Assembly (NCBI RefSeq): GCF_000568405.1
Contig: NZ_ARZY01000024.1
Location: 1-64,000 of the forward strand
Length of the DNA stretch: 64,000 nt
Source of the DNA: Catenovulum agarivorans DS-2
GTDB taxonomy: Bacteria > Pseudomonadota > Gammaproteobacteria > Enterobacterales > Alteromonadaceae
Direction of reading: 5' to 3'
The position numbers were made by a program, and so were the translations under genes. Within the stretch, counting starts at the first letter, position 1. Each line of letters opens with the position of its first letter. Below, in pieces: positions 62,324-64,000 of this stretch. A model generated the notes under the pieces. The model was not told the origin of the DNA. It was given only the letters and a program-made list of their open reading frames with translations, and searched no databases.

Positions 62324-64000
62324 TTAGAAACTAACTGATACACTTGCCCAGAAGTTGCGAGCTTTGTCTTTTACGTTGTAGTCATCTGTAAAGTTAACTT
62401 CGCTCACAACACCACGACCCGAGAGGTATTCGTATACACCATCGTTATTTAAATCATCATAAGTGGTTGTGTATGAGGTAAAGTCTCTGTCCAATAAGTT
62501 GTTTACGCGCAAGCTCACCATTACATAGTCGTTTAGCGTCCAACGTGCGCCTAAATTAAGCAGTGAGTAATTTTTGTAGTGCAATTCGCGTTTAAGTACA
62601 GAGTCGTAGCCGCGGTAACGGTCAGAGCGCAATTCACTTTGCAAATAAACATACAAGCTGTCGGTTGCGGTCCAATTCAGTGTAAGATTAGCCATATGTT
62701 CAGCTGTATTGGTTAATGGCTGTCCAGCATTTGGGCCACTTTTCTGCTCGCTGTCGGTCCATGTGTAGTTGGCATACACTGACCAGTCGGTCAAGAATTG
62801 ATAGCGACCAGCGATTTCAACCCCTTGTAAAGCCACTTCGTCGATATTGATTTTTTGGCTGTAGGTTTGGTAACCCAGTTGGTCGTATTGACCTAAGTTA
62901 ACACATGGGCGTACACCGCCAGTTTTTACACAGCTTTGCACCGTATCACCGCGGGCAATTTTATCTTCAAATTTAGTATCGAAATAGGTGATGTTGAAAT
63001 TGTTGTCACCACGGCTCCAATACAAAGCTATCTCTGAGTTGACACTGGTTTCTGGTTTGAGCTCAGGGTTACCGGCAAATGGGCTGGTGCCTTGGCCACC
63101 AAAACCGGTAATACCATCGTATAAATCTGTGGTTTGAGGCGTTTTGTAGCCTGTGCTGACACCACCTTTAAGCGTCCACTCTGGCGTTATGTTGTACACA
63201 GCATAAGCGCGCGGTGAGGTTTGGCTACCAAATACATCGTGGTTGTCGTAGCGGATACCTGCCGTTCGTAGCGGATACCTGCCGTTAGGGTAAATTTATC
63301 TGTGATCATCCAATTGTCTTCTACAAAAAATGAATACATTTTTTGTTGTTGAATCGCACCTGCTTGACCACTTTCTAAACCAAATACACCATCTTGCAAT
63401 TCACCATCAATTGCTTGCGCACCTAATACCAGATTGTGATCGCCTACAAGGTTATTAACCGGAATATCGACGCGTAAATCATAAGTGTATTGACTGCTAT
63501 CTAACGGACGAGCAGGGCGGGGTAAAAATGTATCTTCAGCCAATTGTTTTCGTGCGGCTTCATCCATATCAGCATAGTCACCGCTACCGTCGTACATTTG
63601 TTGTAACAATAAACGTTCCGCGACACTGAGTGGCAAAGTTCGTCCATTGTTTTGAGTATCAACATAAGAGACTGATGCCGCAACCGCACCAAATTCAAAG
63701 TCACCTTCATAACTTAACGACCACCACTCGCGATCGAATTCTTGTTCAGCTGCATAGCCTGCACGCGGGTTAACTTTACCACCACGGTCTTGCCATAAGC
63801 TTTCAATGCTGTCTTTGGTACCAAGTGGGTAGATAATTTCGCCTGTGTCGACGTTGAATCTTGGAGTATTATCGTATTCTTGATGAGAGTTATCGTAGTC
63901 AAACATTAACTCTTGGCCTTTGGCCATAGTGTAATTTAAGCTGAAACCAAAATGTTCGCTTTTACTGTCAACGGTGCGCCCGCCGCTACCAAAACCAAGA
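62324..64000 (-). pseudogene. TonB-dependent siderophore-type receptor, frameshifted, 5' end outside window
   Basis: Outer-membrane beta-barrel receptor. The frame is open from 63999 (upstream of ATG 63927) to about 63260, then breaks. The rest continues in another frame to 62324, ending RNFWASVSVSF, the aromatic C-terminal barrel signature. Sequence before the break reads LTAGIRY and after it AYAVYNITPEWTLKGG; GYKTPQTTDLYDG and NPELKPETS are catecholate-receptor-like. Deleting one copy of the 20-bp duplication (63247-63286) restores a single frame exactly. It is either a true recent disruption, a reversible slippage switch, or an assembly error. Plug domain and signal peptide lie outside the window. 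Confidence 0.85.
63247..63286. repeat. Exact 20-bp tandem duplication in the TonB receptor gene
   Basis: The unit cgtagcggatacctgccgtt occurs twice in direct succession at 63247-63266 and 63267-63286 with no difference. Because 20 is not a multiple of 3 it shifts the receptor reading frame. One copy restores the frame by coordinate arithmetic (the two half-frames are offset by 728 nt; minus 20 gives 708, divisible by 3). Confidence 0.95.

Overview
The window looks like a chromosome segment of a marine gammaproteobacterium, most likely Alteromonadales (a Catenovulum/Paraglaciecola/Shewanella-type relative). The basis is an enterobacterial/Alteromonadales-type SpeD, a DUF3802-like gene, a Lap-type biofilm adhesin system, an RpoE/ChrR-type sigma cluster and a moderately AT-rich genome. 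No tRNA, rRNA, CRISPR array, integrase or transposase was recognised.

Layout. (A) 1-11823: the 3' end of a giant repetitive adhesin with a VWA domain, then an apparent operon for its type I secretion and surface retention: ABC exporter (LapB-like), membrane-fusion protein (LapC-like), TolC-type channel (LapE-like), an OmpA-type lipoprotein with an EF-hand loop, the LapG protease and the degenerate GGDEF/EAL receptor LapD. LapD would hold LapG away from the adhesin when c-di-GMP is high. (B) 11845-14194: a PatB/MalY aminotransferase, a DUF3802-like protein and SpeD. (C) 14496-33327: a defence island of the single-strand DNA phosphorothioation class. sspA (+) faces the tight operon sspB-sspC-sspD-orfX (-). 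Divergent from sspB is sspF-sspG-sspH (+). On its far side is a convergent pair (-): a phosphorothioation-associated putative methyltransferase and a small protein with an M15-peptidase-like motif pattern. orfX carries an R-N-x3-H motif typical of HEPN RNases and is the most interesting candidate novel part. No sspE-like (DUF262/DUF1524) gene is seen. (D) 33407-34022: small genes at the island edge (an antitoxin-like ORF, a DUF1127-like ORF, a possibly decayed HTH). (E) 34124-44436: a hybrid PAS histidine kinase, then a LON-domain protein, ECF sigma factor, ChrR-type zinc/cupin anti-sigma, SnoaL-like protein, SDR, FAD amine oxidase, DUF1365, cyclopropane fatty acid synthase, DUF2878, chalcone-isomerase-like and DUF3833 proteins. 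This is the membrane-lipid/photo-oxidative stress cluster. Three TGATCY-N18-TA sites in front of the LON, sigma and SDR genes are candidate promoters for the sigma factor.

(F) 44456-57599: an exopolysaccharide locus in two divergent arms around a 569-nt intergenic region. The minus arm holds Wzx, Wzy, two glycosyltransferases, an outer-membrane barrel, a Wza-like export protein, a Wzc-like tyrosine kinase and a small membrane protein. The plus arm holds the initiating glycosyl-1-phosphate transferase, a pyruvyltransferase and a glycosyltransferase. (G) 57612-64000, all minus: NnrS preceded by a perfect FNR-type box, then an iron-uptake-like set: flavodoxin/FNR-type reductase, DUF4198, DUF2271, PepSY membrane protein and a TonB-dependent receptor. 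The receptor frame is broken by an exact 20-bp tandem duplication and it runs off the window end.

All functions are inferred by reading translations and motifs; no database search was run.
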